From: UBA2357 sp002344625
GTDB taxonomy: Bacteria; Pseudomonadota; Gammaproteobacteria; Burkholderiales; Rhodocyclaceae
DNA length: 64,000 nucleotides
Reading direction: 5' to 3'
Assembly: GCA_937995335.1 (NCBI GenBank)
Contig: CALKIH010000042.1
Coordinates: 8,912 to 72,911, forward strand
The notes beneath the pieces are model-generated. The model worked only from the letters and a program-made list of their open reading frames with translations, ran no database searches and had not been told where the DNA came from. Of the stretch, positions 53,220 to 62,451 are shown one piece after another (within the stretch, counting starts at the first letter, position 1; the number at the start of each line of letters is the position of its first letter). Made by a program: the position numbers and the translations under genes.

Positions 53220-53882
53220 TCAGGTTCCGGCGCCGGCGTCGCGATACGCGCCGCGCTCTTTCCACCAGGCGATCACGATCGGCATCAGCGACAGGATGAC
53301 GATGCCGATCACGACCGCCGACAGGTTGTTCTTGACCACCGGCAGGTTGCCGAACCAGTAGCCGAGCATGATCAGGGGCGCCACCCAGAGCGCGGCCCCG
53401 AGCACGTTGAACATGGCGAAGCGGCGGTATTCCATGCGCGCCATGCCGGCGACGAAGGGGGCGAAGGTGCGGATGATCGGCATGTAGCGCGCGATCACGA
53501 TGGTCTTGCCGCCGTGGCGGGCGTAGAACGCCTGGGTGCGCTCCAGCGCGCGGCGGTTGAAGAAGCGGCTGTCGCGCCAGCGCTCCATGCGTGTGCCGAA
53601 GTGCTTGCCGATCGTGTAGTTGAGCGTGTCGCCGAGCACCGCCGCGGTGAACAGCACCGCGATCAGGATCGCCGGGTCGAGCCCGCCGCCGCCGGCCGCC
53701 AGCGCGCCGGCCATGAACAACAGCGAATCGCCCGGCAGGAAAGGGGTCACCACCAGGCCGGTTTCACAGAAGATGATCAGGAACAGGATCGCATACAGCC
53801 ACATGCCGTACTGCTCCAGCAGCATGACGAGGTGCCGGTCGAGATGGAGCAGCAGGTCGATGAAGAAGGTGATGATTTCCAT
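53220..53882 (-). CDS. DedA-family membrane protein
   Basis: A 220-residue inner-membrane protein of the DedA/VTT family: FCETGLVVTPFLPGDSLLF, LGDTLNYTIGKHFG and the RYMPIIRTFAPFVAGMARM reentrant-helix motif. DedA proteins recycle undecaprenyl phosphate or related lipids and affect envelope homeostasis. An alternative start 24 bp upstream exists. Confidence 0.9.
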   Translation of the reverse strand: MEIITFFIDLLLHLDRHLVMLLEQYGMWLYAILFLIIFCETGLVVTPFLPGDSLLFMAGALAAGGGGLDPAILIAVLFTAAVLGDTLNYTIGKHFGTRMERWRDSRFFNRRALERTQAFYARHGGKTIVIARYMPIIRTFAPFVAGMARMEYRRFAMFNVLGAALWVAPLIMLGYWFGNLPVVKNNLSAVVIGIVILSLMPIVIAWWKERGAYRDAGAGT

Positions 53883-53956
53883 TGCGAACGGGACCGGCAA
53901 GGACATTAATGCGCCGCATCATAGCCGAACTTGGTGTAGCCCGGGTGACGGAATGC

Positions 53957-55357
53957 CTACTGCGAACGCAGGATGTCCACGTCGGCGCGGTTGATCTCGT
54001 CGGTATATGGTACACCCGCTTGCGGCGGCGGGCCGGCGAAGCATTGCACCAGCACGTTGCTCTGCGGCCGGTCGTGGAACAGGATCTCGACCCCGCAACG
54101 CCCGTACTCCGCCTCGATGCTGGCCAGCAGATTGCGCGCGTAAGAGGTGGCGAGGCGGTTGTCGACGATCAGGTTGGCGAACATCACGCCGTCGGGCTCG
54201 AGCAGCTTGCGGGTGTCGCGCCAGAATTCGCGTGTCACCAGGTGGGCGGGGATGCTGGTGAGGGCGCTGTAGGCGTCGACCACGACCACGTCGAAACGCG
54301 CGCTGCTGCCGGCGACGAACTGGCGCGCGTCGGCGGCGACGAAATCGCCGCGGATCGGCTCGCCGAGAAAGTCGCGCTCGGCCAGTTCGCGCACCGCGGG
54401 GTCGATGTCGACGTACAGGTAGTCGTTCGTGGTGGTGCGGTGCGACAACGTGAATCCGCCCGCGCCGAGCACCAGGATGCGCTTGTTGCGCACGCCCATC
54501 TCTTCGAGGCGCGCGCGCAGGCGCTCGATGTAGCGGCTGTAGCGCGGCGGTTCGCTGCCGTCGATCAGCGAGGCGACCGAGTTGTTGACCCAGAATACGC
54601 GCGGGTCGAGCATGCCCGGCAACGCGACCGGCGCCGCCGCCACGCGGTACGTGGCGTAGGCAGTCTCGACCTGTTGCGGCAGCACCACGTTGACCGCCAC
54701 GGCACCGGCCGCGATCGCGAGGCTCGCCGGCACGCCCGCCCAGCGCGGCGCGGCCGGGTCGCGGATGAAAGGCACCACCAGCAACAGCAGGCCGGCGCAG
54801 ATCAGCACCGCGGCGGCGACCCCCAGCCACTGCATCACCAGCACCGACAGCGACAGCGAGCCGAGGAAGGACCCGAGCGTCGACCAGTACAGCGCGGCGC
54901 CGCTGCGGGCGCCGGCGCGCTCGTGGCGCAGCAGGTTGGTGAGCACCGGGACGGTCTGGCCGAGCAGCCAGGCCACCGGACACAGCACCGCGCCGACCAG
55001 TACCAGGTAAGCGAGCGGAACCGGCCGCAGATGGGCGAACAGCGCGTCGGCCACCGGCCCGGCGAGGCCGAGCGAGATCAGCGCCGCGGCGTAGAGAAAG
55101 TTGCGCCGCACCCGGGCGAGATAGTCGCCGTCTACCCGTCCTCCGGCCTGGTAGCCCAGCGCCAGGGCGAGCAGGAAGAAGCCGATGGTGGGCGCGGTGA
55201 CGGTGATCGCGCTGCCGACATGCGGCACCAGCCGGCGCAGTGCGACGATTTCCGCCCCGAGCGAGGAAAAACCCTCGACGAACACCACCGCGAAAAGCAC
55301 GGCGGCAGGCAGCGAGGTCGAAGGTACGGCGGCGCGCGCGGCGGTTTCGGCAGACAT
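53957..55357 (-). CDS. Membrane protein with spermidine-synthase-like methyltransferase domain
   Basis: A 466-residue fusion. The first 210 residues contain about six or seven transmembrane segments (FVEGFSSLGAEIVALRRL at the start). The rest is a spermidine-synthase-like Rossmann domain: RILVLGAGGFTLSHRTT, YVDIDPAVRELAERDFLG, VAADARQFV and DVVVVDAYSALTSIP. Substrate unknown; fused forms occur widely and need not make polyamines. The ATG at 55357 is preferred over a GTG at 55366. Confidence 0.84.
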   Translation of the reverse strand: MSAETAARAAVPSTSLPAAVLFAVVFVEGFSSLGAEIVALRRLVPHVGSAITVTAPTIGFFLLALALGYQAGGRVDGDYLARVRRNFLYAAALISLGLAGPVADALFAHLRPVPLAYLVLVGAVLCPVAWLLGQTVPVLTNLLRHERAGARSGAALYWSTLGSFLGSLSLSVLVMQWLGVAAAVLICAGLLLLVVPFIRDPAAPRWAGVPASLAIAAGAVAVNVVLPQQVETAYATYRVAAAPVALPGMLDPRVFWVNNSVASLIDGSEPPRYSRYIERLRARLEEMGVRNKRILVLGAGGFTLSHRTTTNDYLYVDIDPAVRELAERDFLGEPIRGDFVAADARQFVAGSSARFDVVVVDAYSALTSIPAHLVTREFWRDTRKLLEPDGVMFANLIVDNRLATSYARNLLASIEAEYGRCGVEILFHDRPQSNVLVQCFAGPPPQAGVPYTDEINRADVDILRSQ

Positions 55358-55447
55358 GGAGGGCACGGCGTGCGGGTTGGAGAGTGGCGCATTATCCCGA
55401 TACCCGCCTGCGACCGCCAGTGCCGGCGTCGTCCGCCCCCGGCCGGG

Positions 55448-57748
55448 CTACGTCGCGCCGGCGCCGGCGCGCAGGGTGCGGGCGGCTGCCACCATGTTGC
55501 CCAGCGCGGGCAGGACTTCGGGCCAGCGGCGGGTCTTGAGGCCGCAATCCGGGTTCACCCACAGGCGCTCGGGCGGAATGCGCTCGGCGGCCTTGCGCAT
55601 CAGATGCACGATGTGCTCGCACGTCGGGATGTTGGGCGAGTGGATGTCATACACGCCGGGCCCGATCTCGTTGGGGTACTTGAAACTGTCGAACGCTGCG
55701 AGCAGCTCCATGTCGGAGCGCGAAGTCTCGATCGTGATCACGTCGGCGTCCATGCCGGCGATTGAGGCGATGATGTCGTTGAACTCCGAGTAGCACATGT
55801 GGGTGTGGATCTGGGTTTCGTCGCGCACGCCGTTGGCGGTGATGCGGAAGGCCTCCACCGCCCAGTCGAGATAGGTCTTCCATTGCGACTTGCGCAGCGG
55901 CAGGCCCTCGCGCAGCGCCGCCTCGTCGATCTGGATCACGCGTACGCCGGCTTTTTCGAGATCGAGAACTTCATCGCGGATCGCCAGCGCCAGTTGCCGG
56001 CAGGACAGCGAGCGCGCCTGGTCGTCGCGCACGAAGGACCAGTTGAGTATCGTGACCGGCCCGGTCAGCATGCCCTTCATCGGTTTGTCGGTCAGCGACT
56101 GGGCGTAGGTGATCCACTCCACCGTCATCGGCCTGGGCCGGCTGATGTCGCCGAACAGGATCGGCGGCTTCACGCAGCGCGAGCCGTAGGACTGCACCCA
56201 GCCGAACTGGCTGAAGGCATAGCCTTCGAGCTGCTCGCCGAAGTACTCGACCATGTCGTTGCGCTCGGCCTCGCCATGCACCAGCACATCCAGGCCCAGC
56301 GCCTCCTGCTCGCGCACGCTGCGCGCGATCTCGGCGCGCATTGCGGCCTTGTAGGCCGGCGCGTCGAGCCGGCCGGCCTTGAAGTCGGCGCGCGCCTGGC
56401 GGATTTCGGCGGTCTGCGGGAAGGAGCCGATGGTCGTGGTCGGGTAGGCCGGCAGCTTGAGCAGCTCCGCCTGCTTGGGCGCGCGCTTGGCGTAGGGGTT
56501 TTCGCGCATGCCCAGATGTGGGTTGATCCGGGCCATGGCGGCCTGCACCGCCGGGTTGGTGACCCGCGGCGAGTTGCGGCGCGCGTCGAGGGCCGCCTGG
56601 TTGGCCGCCAGCGCCGCGCCGACGGCCGCGCGCCCGTCCCGCAGCGCGGTGGCCAGCACCTGGAGTTCGTCCAGTTTCTGCCGCGCGAAGGCCAGCCACG
56701 ACTTCAGCTCGGGATCGAGCTTGTGCTCGCTGGCGAGGTCCACCGGCACATGCAGGAGCGAGCACGACGGGGCGATCCACAGGCGCTCGCCCAGGCGCTG
56801 GGCCAGCGGCTCCAGCCAGTCGAGCAGCGCGCCGAGGTCGGTCTTCCAGATGTTGCGGCCGTTGATCACGCCCAGCGAAAGCACCTTGTGCGACGGCAGC
56901 AGATTGAGTATCGGCATCACGTCGTCGCGACCGTTGATGGCGTCGATGTGCAGGCCGGCCACCGGCAGGTTGGCGACGAGATACTGGTTCTCGGCGAGTT
57001 GCCCGAAGTAGCTCGCCACCAGGAGCCGCACGCGGCAGCTCTTGAGATGGTGATAGGCGGTGTTGAAAGCGTGCTGCCAGTCCGCATCGAGCTCGGTCGC
57101 GAGCAGCGGCTCGTCGACCTGCACCCAGTCGACGCCGTGCGCCGCGAGGGTGTCGAGCAGTTCGGCGTAAACCGTCAGCAGCCGCGGCAGCAAGGCCAGG
57201 CGGCCCGAGCCATCCTTCGCCTTGCCGATTCCCAGGTAGGTCACCGGACCGATGATCACCGGCTTGGCCTTGACGCCTTGTTCGCGCGCCTCGGCCAGCT
57301 GCGCCAGCAGGCGCGAGGCATCGAGCTCGAAGGTGGTCGCGGCGGAAAACTCCGGGACGATGTAGTGGTAGTTGGTGTCGAACCACTTGGTCATCTCGCC
57401 GGCCGCGACATCCGGGCAGCAGCCGGCCTGCGGGTCCGTCCCCTCGGCCGAACGGCCGCGCGCGACCCGGAAGACGTTGTCCAGCGTCTTGCCGTGGAAG
57501 CCGTGTACGCGCTCGGGCAGGTTGCCCAGCATGAAGCTGGTGTCGAGCACCTGGTCGTAGAACGAGAACTCGCCCACGGGCACCAGGTCGAGCGCCGCCT
57601 GGTCGCGCCAGTGGCGCCGGCGCAGTTCGGCGCCGGTCGCCTCCAGCTGGTCGAGGGTGGATTCACCCTTCCAATACGCTTCAAGCGCGAACTTCAGCTC
57701 GCGCCTGGCACCGATGCGGGGAAAACCGAGATTGTGTGTGATCGCCAT
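55448..57748 (-). CDS. metE: Cobalamin-independent methionine synthase
   Basis: A 766-residue MetE that methylates homocysteine from 5-methyltetrahydropteroyl-triglutamate. It begins MAITHNLGFPRIGARRELKFA. The catalytic zinc ligands appear in HTHMCYSEFNDI and VNPDCGLKTR. It diverges from metR, the usual arrangement. No cobalamin riboswitch is present in its 107 bp upstream region. Confidence 0.97.
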   Translation of the reverse strand: MAITHNLGFPRIGARRELKFALEAYWKGESTLDQLEATGAELRRRHWRDQAALDLVPVGEFSFYDQVLDTSFMLGNLPERVHGFHGKTLDNVFRVARGRSAEGTDPQAGCCPDVAAGEMTKWFDTNYHYIVPEFSAATTFELDASRLLAQLAEAREQGVKAKPVIIGPVTYLGIGKAKDGSGRLALLPRLLTVYAELLDTLAAHGVDWVQVDEPLLATELDADWQHAFNTAYHHLKSCRVRLLVASYFGQLAENQYLVANLPVAGLHIDAINGRDDVMPILNLLPSHKVLSLGVINGRNIWKTDLGALLDWLEPLAQRLGERLWIAPSCSLLHVPVDLASEHKLDPELKSWLAFARQKLDELQVLATALRDGRAAVGAALAANQAALDARRNSPRVTNPAVQAAMARINPHLGMRENPYAKRAPKQAELLKLPAYPTTTIGSFPQTAEIRQARADFKAGRLDAPAYKAAMRAEIARSVREQEALGLDVLVHGEAERNDMVEYFGEQLEGYAFSQFGWVQSYGSRCVKPPILFGDISRPRPMTVEWITYAQSLTDKPMKGMLTGPVTILNWSFVRDDQARSLSCRQLALAIRDEVLDLEKAGVRVIQIDEAALREGLPLRKSQWKTYLDWAVEAFRITANGVRDETQIHTHMCYSEFNDIIASIAGMDADVITIETSRSDMELLAAFDSFKYPNEIGPGVYDIHSPNIPTCEHIVHLMRKAAERIPPERLWVNPDCGLKTRRWPEVLPALGNMVAAARTLRAGAGAT

Positions 57749-57855
57749 GGAAAAGTGCCTTGCCTGTATTCGTCGTGGCGCAATGCTATGATCGGAAGTC
57801 CATGAACAAAAGTGGTTTTATTTCATAAATCGATTAACCCTGTTCACGTAAACGC
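57749..57855. promoter_or_regulatory. metE/metR divergent promoter region
   Basis: An AT-rich 107 bp stretch. TGAA and TTCA half-sites of the MetR type occur here (for example ATGAACAAAA and TTTATTTCAT), but no full consensus with correct spacing was seen. Confidence 0.5.
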
Positions 57856-58788
57856 ATGCCCATCCTCGACCGCGTCCACCTCGAAATCATCCACGCCGTC
57901 GACCAGCACGGCTCGCTGACCGCCGCCGCCGAAAAGCTGCATGTCACCCAGTCGGCGCTCAGCCACACCGTGCGCAAGCTCGAAGACCAGCTCGGCACCG
58001 CGGTGTGGCACCGCGAGGGGCGCAGCCTGCGGCCCACCCAGGCCGGCGAATACCTGCTGGCGGTGGCCCGGCGCCTGCTGCCGCAGCTCGCGCTGGCGGA
58101 AGAGCGCCTGCGCCAGTTCGCCCACGGCGAGCGCGGCGCGCTGCGCATCGGCATGGAATGCCACCCGTGCTACCAGTGGCTGCTGAAGATCGTCTCGCCT
58201 TACCTGGCGGCGTGGCCGGCGGTGGATGTGGACGTGAAGCAGAAATTCCAGTTCGGCGGCATCGGCGCGCTGTTCGGTTTTGAAATCGACCTGCTGGTCA
58301 CGCCGGACCCGCTGCACAAGAGCGGGCTGGTATTCGAGCCGGTGTTCGACTACGAACAGGTGCTGGTGGTCGGGCGCGCGCACCCGTTGAGCCGGGCCCG
58401 CCACGTGCGGCCCGCGCAGCTGTCGGACGAAACCTTGATCACTTATCCGGTGAGCCTGGACCGGCTGGACATCTACACCCGCTTCCTCACCCCCGCCGGC
58501 GTCGCGCCCCGGCGCCACAAGCCCATCGAGACCACCGACATCATGCTGCAGATGGTCGCCAGCGGCCGCGGTGTGGCGGCGCTGCCGCGCTGGCTGGTGG
58601 AGGAGAACGCCGAGCGCTTCGGCGTGGTGCCGGTCAAGCTGGGGCCGCAGGGCGTGGACAAGCAGATCTTCCTCGGCTACCGCGAGACGGACGCCGATAC
58701 CGACTACCTGCGCGCCTTCGTCGACATGGCGCGGGCGCATCGCGACGAAACGGCGCCTGCGGGCGATCAATCAAGCCCCCCGGATTGA
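57856..58788 (+). CDS. metR: MetR-type LysR regulator of methionine synthesis
   Basis: A 310-residue LysR protein: N-terminal helix-turn-helix (LTAAAEKLHVTQSALSHTVRKLE) and an effector domain with IGMECHPCYQWLLKIV, typical for MetR, which senses homocysteine. Divergent from metE, its usual target. Confidence 0.92.
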   Translation: MPILDRVHLEIIHAVDQHGSLTAAAEKLHVTQSALSHTVRKLEDQLGTAVWHREGRSLRPTQAGEYLLAVARRLLPQLALAEERLRQFAHGERGALRIGMECHPCYQWLLKIVSPYLAAWPAVDVDVKQKFQFGGIGALFGFEIDLLVTPDPLHKSGLVFEPVFDYEQVLVVGRAHPLSRARHVRPAQLSDETLITYPVSLDRLDIYTRFLTPAGVAPRRHKPIETTDIMLQMVASGRGVAALPRWLVEENAERFGVVPVKLGPQGVDKQIFLGYRETDADTDYLRAFVDMARAHRDETAPAGDQSSPPD

Positions 58789-58803
58789 TTGACGAAAGTG
58801 CGC

Positions 58804-59093
58804 ATGCTCCCGCGATGGCGGGTGCTAGCCCGTGGCCGCCTGCTCAACGCGGCGCTGGACTGCTTTCTCGCCGACGATTACCACCGCGTCACCACCCGCC
58901 TCATCGCCGAGCGGGCCGGCGCCAACGTGTCGATGATCCGCTACTACTTCGGCAGCAAGGAAGGGCTCTACGAGGAGATGATCCGCGACACCCTGGGCCC
59001 GCCGCTGGATGTCCTCGACGGCCGGCTTCACCGAATTCCTGGGCCTGTACTGCCGAACCATGTCGGCCCGCCCTGAATTTCCCCGGCTGATAT
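58804..59093 (+). pseudogene. TetR-family regulator, frameshifted and truncated
   Basis: The N-terminus is a TetR helix-turn-helix (LLNAALDCFLADDYHRVTTRLIAERAGANVSM-type region, IRYYFGSKEGLYEEM). The reading frame then ends at about 59076. The expected continuation (GFTEFLGLYCRTMSARPEFPRLI-like) is found in another frame from about 59020, so a frameshift occurred there. Homology stops near 59090, where methyltransferase sequence begins. It directly follows metR. Confidence 0.75.
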
Positions 59094-59663
59094 CTGGCCG
59101 GCGACGGCTTCGCCACCGATTTCGACTGGGGCCGCTTCGACCGCATCATCGATGTCGGCGGTTCGCGCGGCGCCAAGGCGCTTGCCATCCTCAAGCGCCA
59201 TCCCGGGCTGTCGGCGCTGGTCGTGGACCGCCCCCAGGTCGTGGAGGAAGCCCGGCGCCACTGGGCGGCGCACCCCGCCGATGGCGCGGAGCGCCTTCGC
59301 TTCCAGGCCGGCGACCTGTTCGATGCCGTGTCCGCTGCGGCGTGCCCGAAGGACATCTACCTGCTGTCGGCGGTCCTGCACGGTTTCGACGACGACGCGG
59401 GCGCGCGGGCGCTCAGGACCCTCCGCGCGGCCATCGGCGGCAGCGGCGCCCGCGTGGCAGTGCTGGAAATGGTCATGCCGGAGACCGGCGCCGATCTCGC
59501 CGGCGCTTCCTTCGACATGCAGATGCTCGTCAGCTGCCGGGGCCGGGAGCGGACCTTGTCCGAATGGACATCGCTCATCCGCGCTGGCGGCATGGCGCTG
59601 GAGGAAGTCGTGCGCCTGCGCTCGCTGGGCAGCATCCTGGTGCTGCGTCCGGGAAGGAGCTAA
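59091..59663 (+). pseudogene. O-methyltransferase, C-terminal fragment
   Basis: About 190 residues of a SAM-dependent O-methyltransferase related to hydroxyneurosporene methyltransferases: IIDVGGSRGAKALAILKRHP is the SAM-binding motif, followed by FQAGDLFDA and LEMVMPE. The normal N-terminal dimerisation part is absent, and the frame begins right after a stop codon at 59088-59090. The junction with the TetR remnant suggests a deletion. Residual in-frame starts exist (GTG at 59223), but they lie past the SAM motif. Confidence 0.7.
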
Positions 59664-59920
59664 GCCCTACACGGTATTCCAGGAAATCGGAGACAAACTG
59701 TTGCAGATGGAGGCCCAGATTGCTGAGCTCGACGACAAAAACCAGATCTTCGATTCCGCCCGGAAATCCGACTTCGAGCGCTGGCGGGTAGCCCAGATAA
59801 CGCCAGAAACCGTCCGATTGGACCATCGTCGATTGCGATGACGTCTGTGCCTGAGCTAGTCTTGAATAAGCCTACTTAGGCTGGATAGGCTGGAAGACGA
59901 CTCGGTTCGAGGACAGGAAC
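59664..59920. other. Short region with an unassigned reading frame
   Basis: A frame from about 59660 to 59841 encodes a coiled-coil-like stretch (VFQEIGDKLLQMEAQIAELD, then ARKSDFERWRVAQ). It has no proper start and may be the tail of a lost gene. The rest is the leader of the LuxR-type gene. Confidence 0.3.
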
Positions 59921-61084
59921 ATGGAACTCCGGCAATACGACGACGCCGTACACACCATCTACGACGCGGCAATCGACCCGCAGCGCTGGCCAGCCTGCCT
60001 GGCACGCATGTGCGCACTCTTCGGCGGCCAGGCGGGACTGCTCTTTACGCCCGTGCACAGCCCTGCGCAAGGCGGTTTTGCATTTACCCACAACATCTCC
60101 CAAGGCATCGTTGAACGCTGGGGCGCCAAGAGCATCACTGACGACGTTTACGTACGTAAGGGCACCCAGTTGGGCTTGTTGACAGATGGCGTCAGCGTCA
60201 ACGGCGACGATATCGTGCCGCGCGAAGAACTACTCACCTCCCCGTTCTACCGCGATATCTGGGAACCAGCCGGCCTGTTCCGCGCCAGCATAGGCATCGT
60301 CTTCGGCGGCAGCGACAGCCGCAAGCTGCCCACGGCAATGTGCATCTACCGGGGGCCGGAAAGCCTGCCTTTCGACGCCACGCACGCTGAACTGATGCGC
60401 CGCCTCGTGCTGCACATGTCACGCGCGCTGGGGGTCATGTTCCATCTACGCGACCAGCGCCTGCAGGTCGCCGCCTCGCTGGCCGCACTGGACCAGCTGC
60501 CCAGCGTGGTGGCCTTGCTCGATGCGCAGGGGCATTGCACCTTCCTCAACCAGGCAGCGCGCGCGCAACTGGATACCGGAGAATTGATCGTTACAGCCCC
60601 CCGCCCGGGCGGCGGCACAGGCTTGCGGCTGGTGGCACGCATGCAGCGGCACGAAGCCGCTTTTCAGGCACTGCTGCGGCACGCCATCCTGCCCTTGAGC
60701 GAAGACGGCGCGCACTTTTCCGAGGCCCTGGTGCTGGAACACCTCGATGGGCGTCCCGCCGGCGTCGTACATGCCGCACCGCTGGGCGACGCCCACGGTT
60801 TTTCCAGTGCCAGCGGGCAGCCCCGCGCGATCATGTTCCTTTACGACCTCGACCGCGCCGCCGGCGTGGCTCCACAGGTGCTGTGCGAACTCTTCGGCAT
60901 GACTCCCGCCGAAGCGCACGCCGCGCTGCAGGTGCTGCAAGGCGGCAGCGCGGAGCAGATGGCGCAGCGCCTGGGCGTGAGCCTGAATACCTTCAAGACC
61001 CAGTTACGCATGGCCTACGAGAAGAGCCACACCCACCGGCAGGCCGATCTGTTGAAGCTGCTGCTGGCGCTGGCCTCGCATTAA
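59921..61084 (+). CDS. LuxR-type transcriptional regulator with PAS-like middle
   Basis: A 387-residue protein. The C-terminal 60 residues form a LuxR helix-turn-helix (GMTPAEAHAALQVLQGGSAE, MAQRLGVSLNTFKTQLRMAY). The middle (LDQLPSVVALLDAQGHCTFLNQAARAQ) resembles a PAS fold. The N-terminal part is a helical sensory region of unknown ligand. Such orphan regulators sit near the genes they control, so the small secreted proteins and DGR target downstream are candidates. Confidence 0.82.
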   Translation: MELRQYDDAVHTIYDAAIDPQRWPACLARMCALFGGQAGLLFTPVHSPAQGGFAFTHNISQGIVERWGAKSITDDVYVRKGTQLGLLTDGVSVNGDDIVPREELLTSPFYRDIWEPAGLFRASIGIVFGGSDSRKLPTAMCIYRGPESLPFDATHAELMRRLVLHMSRALGVMFHLRDQRLQVAASLAALDQLPSVVALLDAQGHCTFLNQAARAQLDTGELIVTAPRPGGGTGLRLVARMQRHEAAFQALLRHAILPLSEDGAHFSEALVLEHLDGRPAGVVHAAPLGDAHGFSSASGQPRAIMFLYDLDRAAGVAPQVLCELFGMTPAEAHAALQVLQGGSAEQMAQRLGVSLNTFKTQLRMAYEKSHTHRQADLLKLLLALASH

Positions 61085-61144
61085 GAAATCCGCCGTGCAG
61101 GCGGCCTGCCATACCCAAGCTCGCGGCCGCTTGAAATTTCACCC

Positions 61145-61172
61145 CAGGCATCACCCAAACAGGTGATGCCTG
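61145..61172 (+). terminator. Perfect 11 bp hairpin after the LuxR-type gene
   Basis: CAGGCATCACC and GGTGATGCCTG enclose a 6 nt loop, about 60 bp after the stop codon. No T tract follows. Confidence 0.55.
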
Positions 61173-61300
61173 CCAGCACGCAATGCCCGTACTCTTACTC
61201 GCACCGTCATCCACCGTACGCCGGAGGGCGTGGTGATCGCCCTGGCGCCCCCCCTGGGAGCTTCGTCGTGCACCGCGAGCCGGTGGCGTGAAACCAATAA

Positions 61301-61314
61301 CGTACGAACGTACG
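61301..61314. promoter_or_regulatory. Palindrome upstream of the small secreted protein genes
   Basis: CGTACGAACGTACG has 5 bp arms around a 4 bp centre, about 55 bp before the first gene's ATG. It is placed where an operator would act. The cognate regulator may be the LuxR-type protein upstream. Confidence 0.35.
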
Positions 61315-61368
61315 GTAAGAACAAGCAAAGCCCGTTCCATTCATTGATCCCGCACAGGGGAGACGAAC

Positions 61369-61674
61369 ATGAAGCGCGTTGTCCATTTTCTGATTGCATT
61401 GATGCTGTCTTATTCCTTCGCTGCATTGGCGCAAAGTAATTCTTACGGGCCCCCTGAAGAATTGACTTTTGAAGAAAGAATGCAGCGTATTCGCGAAGAA
61501 ATCCAAAACATCGGAAAAAACACCCAAGGTAATGGCCAGGGAGGCGTCGACTGCCGTTCTAGTTGCCCCGAAGCCTGCGAGATGAAATGCGACCCTCGCA
61601 TTGCAGGAGAGTGCGACAACATGAGAAAGCGCACAGCCAGACTCCTCGCCCAGTGCAGCCGGGAAGGGCGCTGA
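61369..61674 (+). CDS. Small secreted Cys-containing protein
   Basis: A 101-residue protein with a clear signal peptide (MKRVVHFLIALMLSYSFAALAQ). The mature part is charged and helical, then holds five cysteines in a short span (CRSSCPEACEMKCDPRIAGEC), with a sixth near the end. I do not recognise the family. It is followed after 2 bp by another secreted protein gene and lies upstream of the DGR target, suggesting one envelope-related unit. Confidence 0.65.
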   Translation: MKRVVHFLIALMLSYSFAALAQSNSYGPPEELTFEERMQRIREEIQNIGKNTQGNGQGGVDCRSSCPEACEMKCDPRIAGECDNMRKRTARLLAQCSREGR

Positions 61675-61676
61675 CC

Positions 61677-62348
61677 ATGCGGCCCCAAATATCTGACCCG
61701 AGCTTTACGGCACGTATGGCGATCCGGGCCGTGGTCCTGTGCGGCATGCTAATCCTGCTGCCGCACGGCACGGTCTGGGCGCAGTACACCTATTCGTCGT
61801 CGCTGAGCCGGCTGTCGCCCATGCCGCCGATCGGGCCCACCTCCATTAACGAATGCAAGGCCGTTTTTCGGCGCTATTCCGAAATCCTGGACGAATTGTA
61901 TGCGGACACGCAGCGCTGCCAGAGCCGGTTTGCCCACCCCCAGTATCCGGGCCTGATCGGCGACGAGGCGAGCTACAAGCGTTGCATCAGACCCTTGCAG
62001 GAACGCACTCACGAAATGAGTCAGGAGCGCGAGGCGGTCAATGCTCGATGCCTTGAGAAAGTACGCGCCCATGAAGCATCGGAACGCCAGGCACAACAGC
62101 GCAGGGAGGAACGCGCATCCAGAACCCGCTCCACGCAGGAACGGACGCGCGACACGCTGAGGCAACATGGCGACACCCTGGGCAGTGGCGCATCGAAGTT
62201 TGCGCTGGAGAGGCTCAACAACCCGGCGGCAGCCGCGGCGGGCGCCGCTGCACTGGACGAAACCCACGACAGGCTGCGGCGGACCAGGCGCGAGCTGGAT
62301 CGGGCGCTGGAAGAAGCGGATGAGGAATTCGATCTGCCGGAGGACTGA
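61677..62348 (+). CDS. Secreted coiled-coil-rich protein of unknown function
   Basis: A 223-residue protein with a signal sequence (MAIRAVVLCGMLILLPHGTVWAQ within the first 36 residues, after a 13-residue extension). The mature region has four cysteines in the first half and long Arg/Glu/Gln-rich helices in the second (KVRAHEASERQAQQRREERA and after), ending acidic. No domain is recognised. It starts 2 bp after the previous gene with a GGGAAGGG ribosome-binding site, and is likely co-transcribed with it. Confidence 0.65.
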   Translation: MRPQISDPSFTARMAIRAVVLCGMLILLPHGTVWAQYTYSSSLSRLSPMPPIGPTSINECKAVFRRYSEILDELYADTQRCQSRFAHPQYPGLIGDEASYKRCIRPLQERTHEMSQEREAVNARCLEKVRAHEASERQAQQRREERASRTRSTQERTRDTLRQHGDTLGSGASKFALERLNNPAAAAAGAAALDETHDRLRRTRRELDRALEEADEEFDLPED

Positions 62349-62451
62349 CGCGCGCGGCCCCTACCGGCAAGCCATCGGATTCAGCCGCTTTTCCTGCTGC
62401 CACACATGGCCTGGGTGGTTTTTATTTCCCCTTGCAAAAATGGAGACTTTC

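Noticed and set aside
57749..57855. Possible cobalamin riboswitch before metE
   Set aside because: The gap is only 107 bp and has none of the conserved core sequences seen at 31735-31945.
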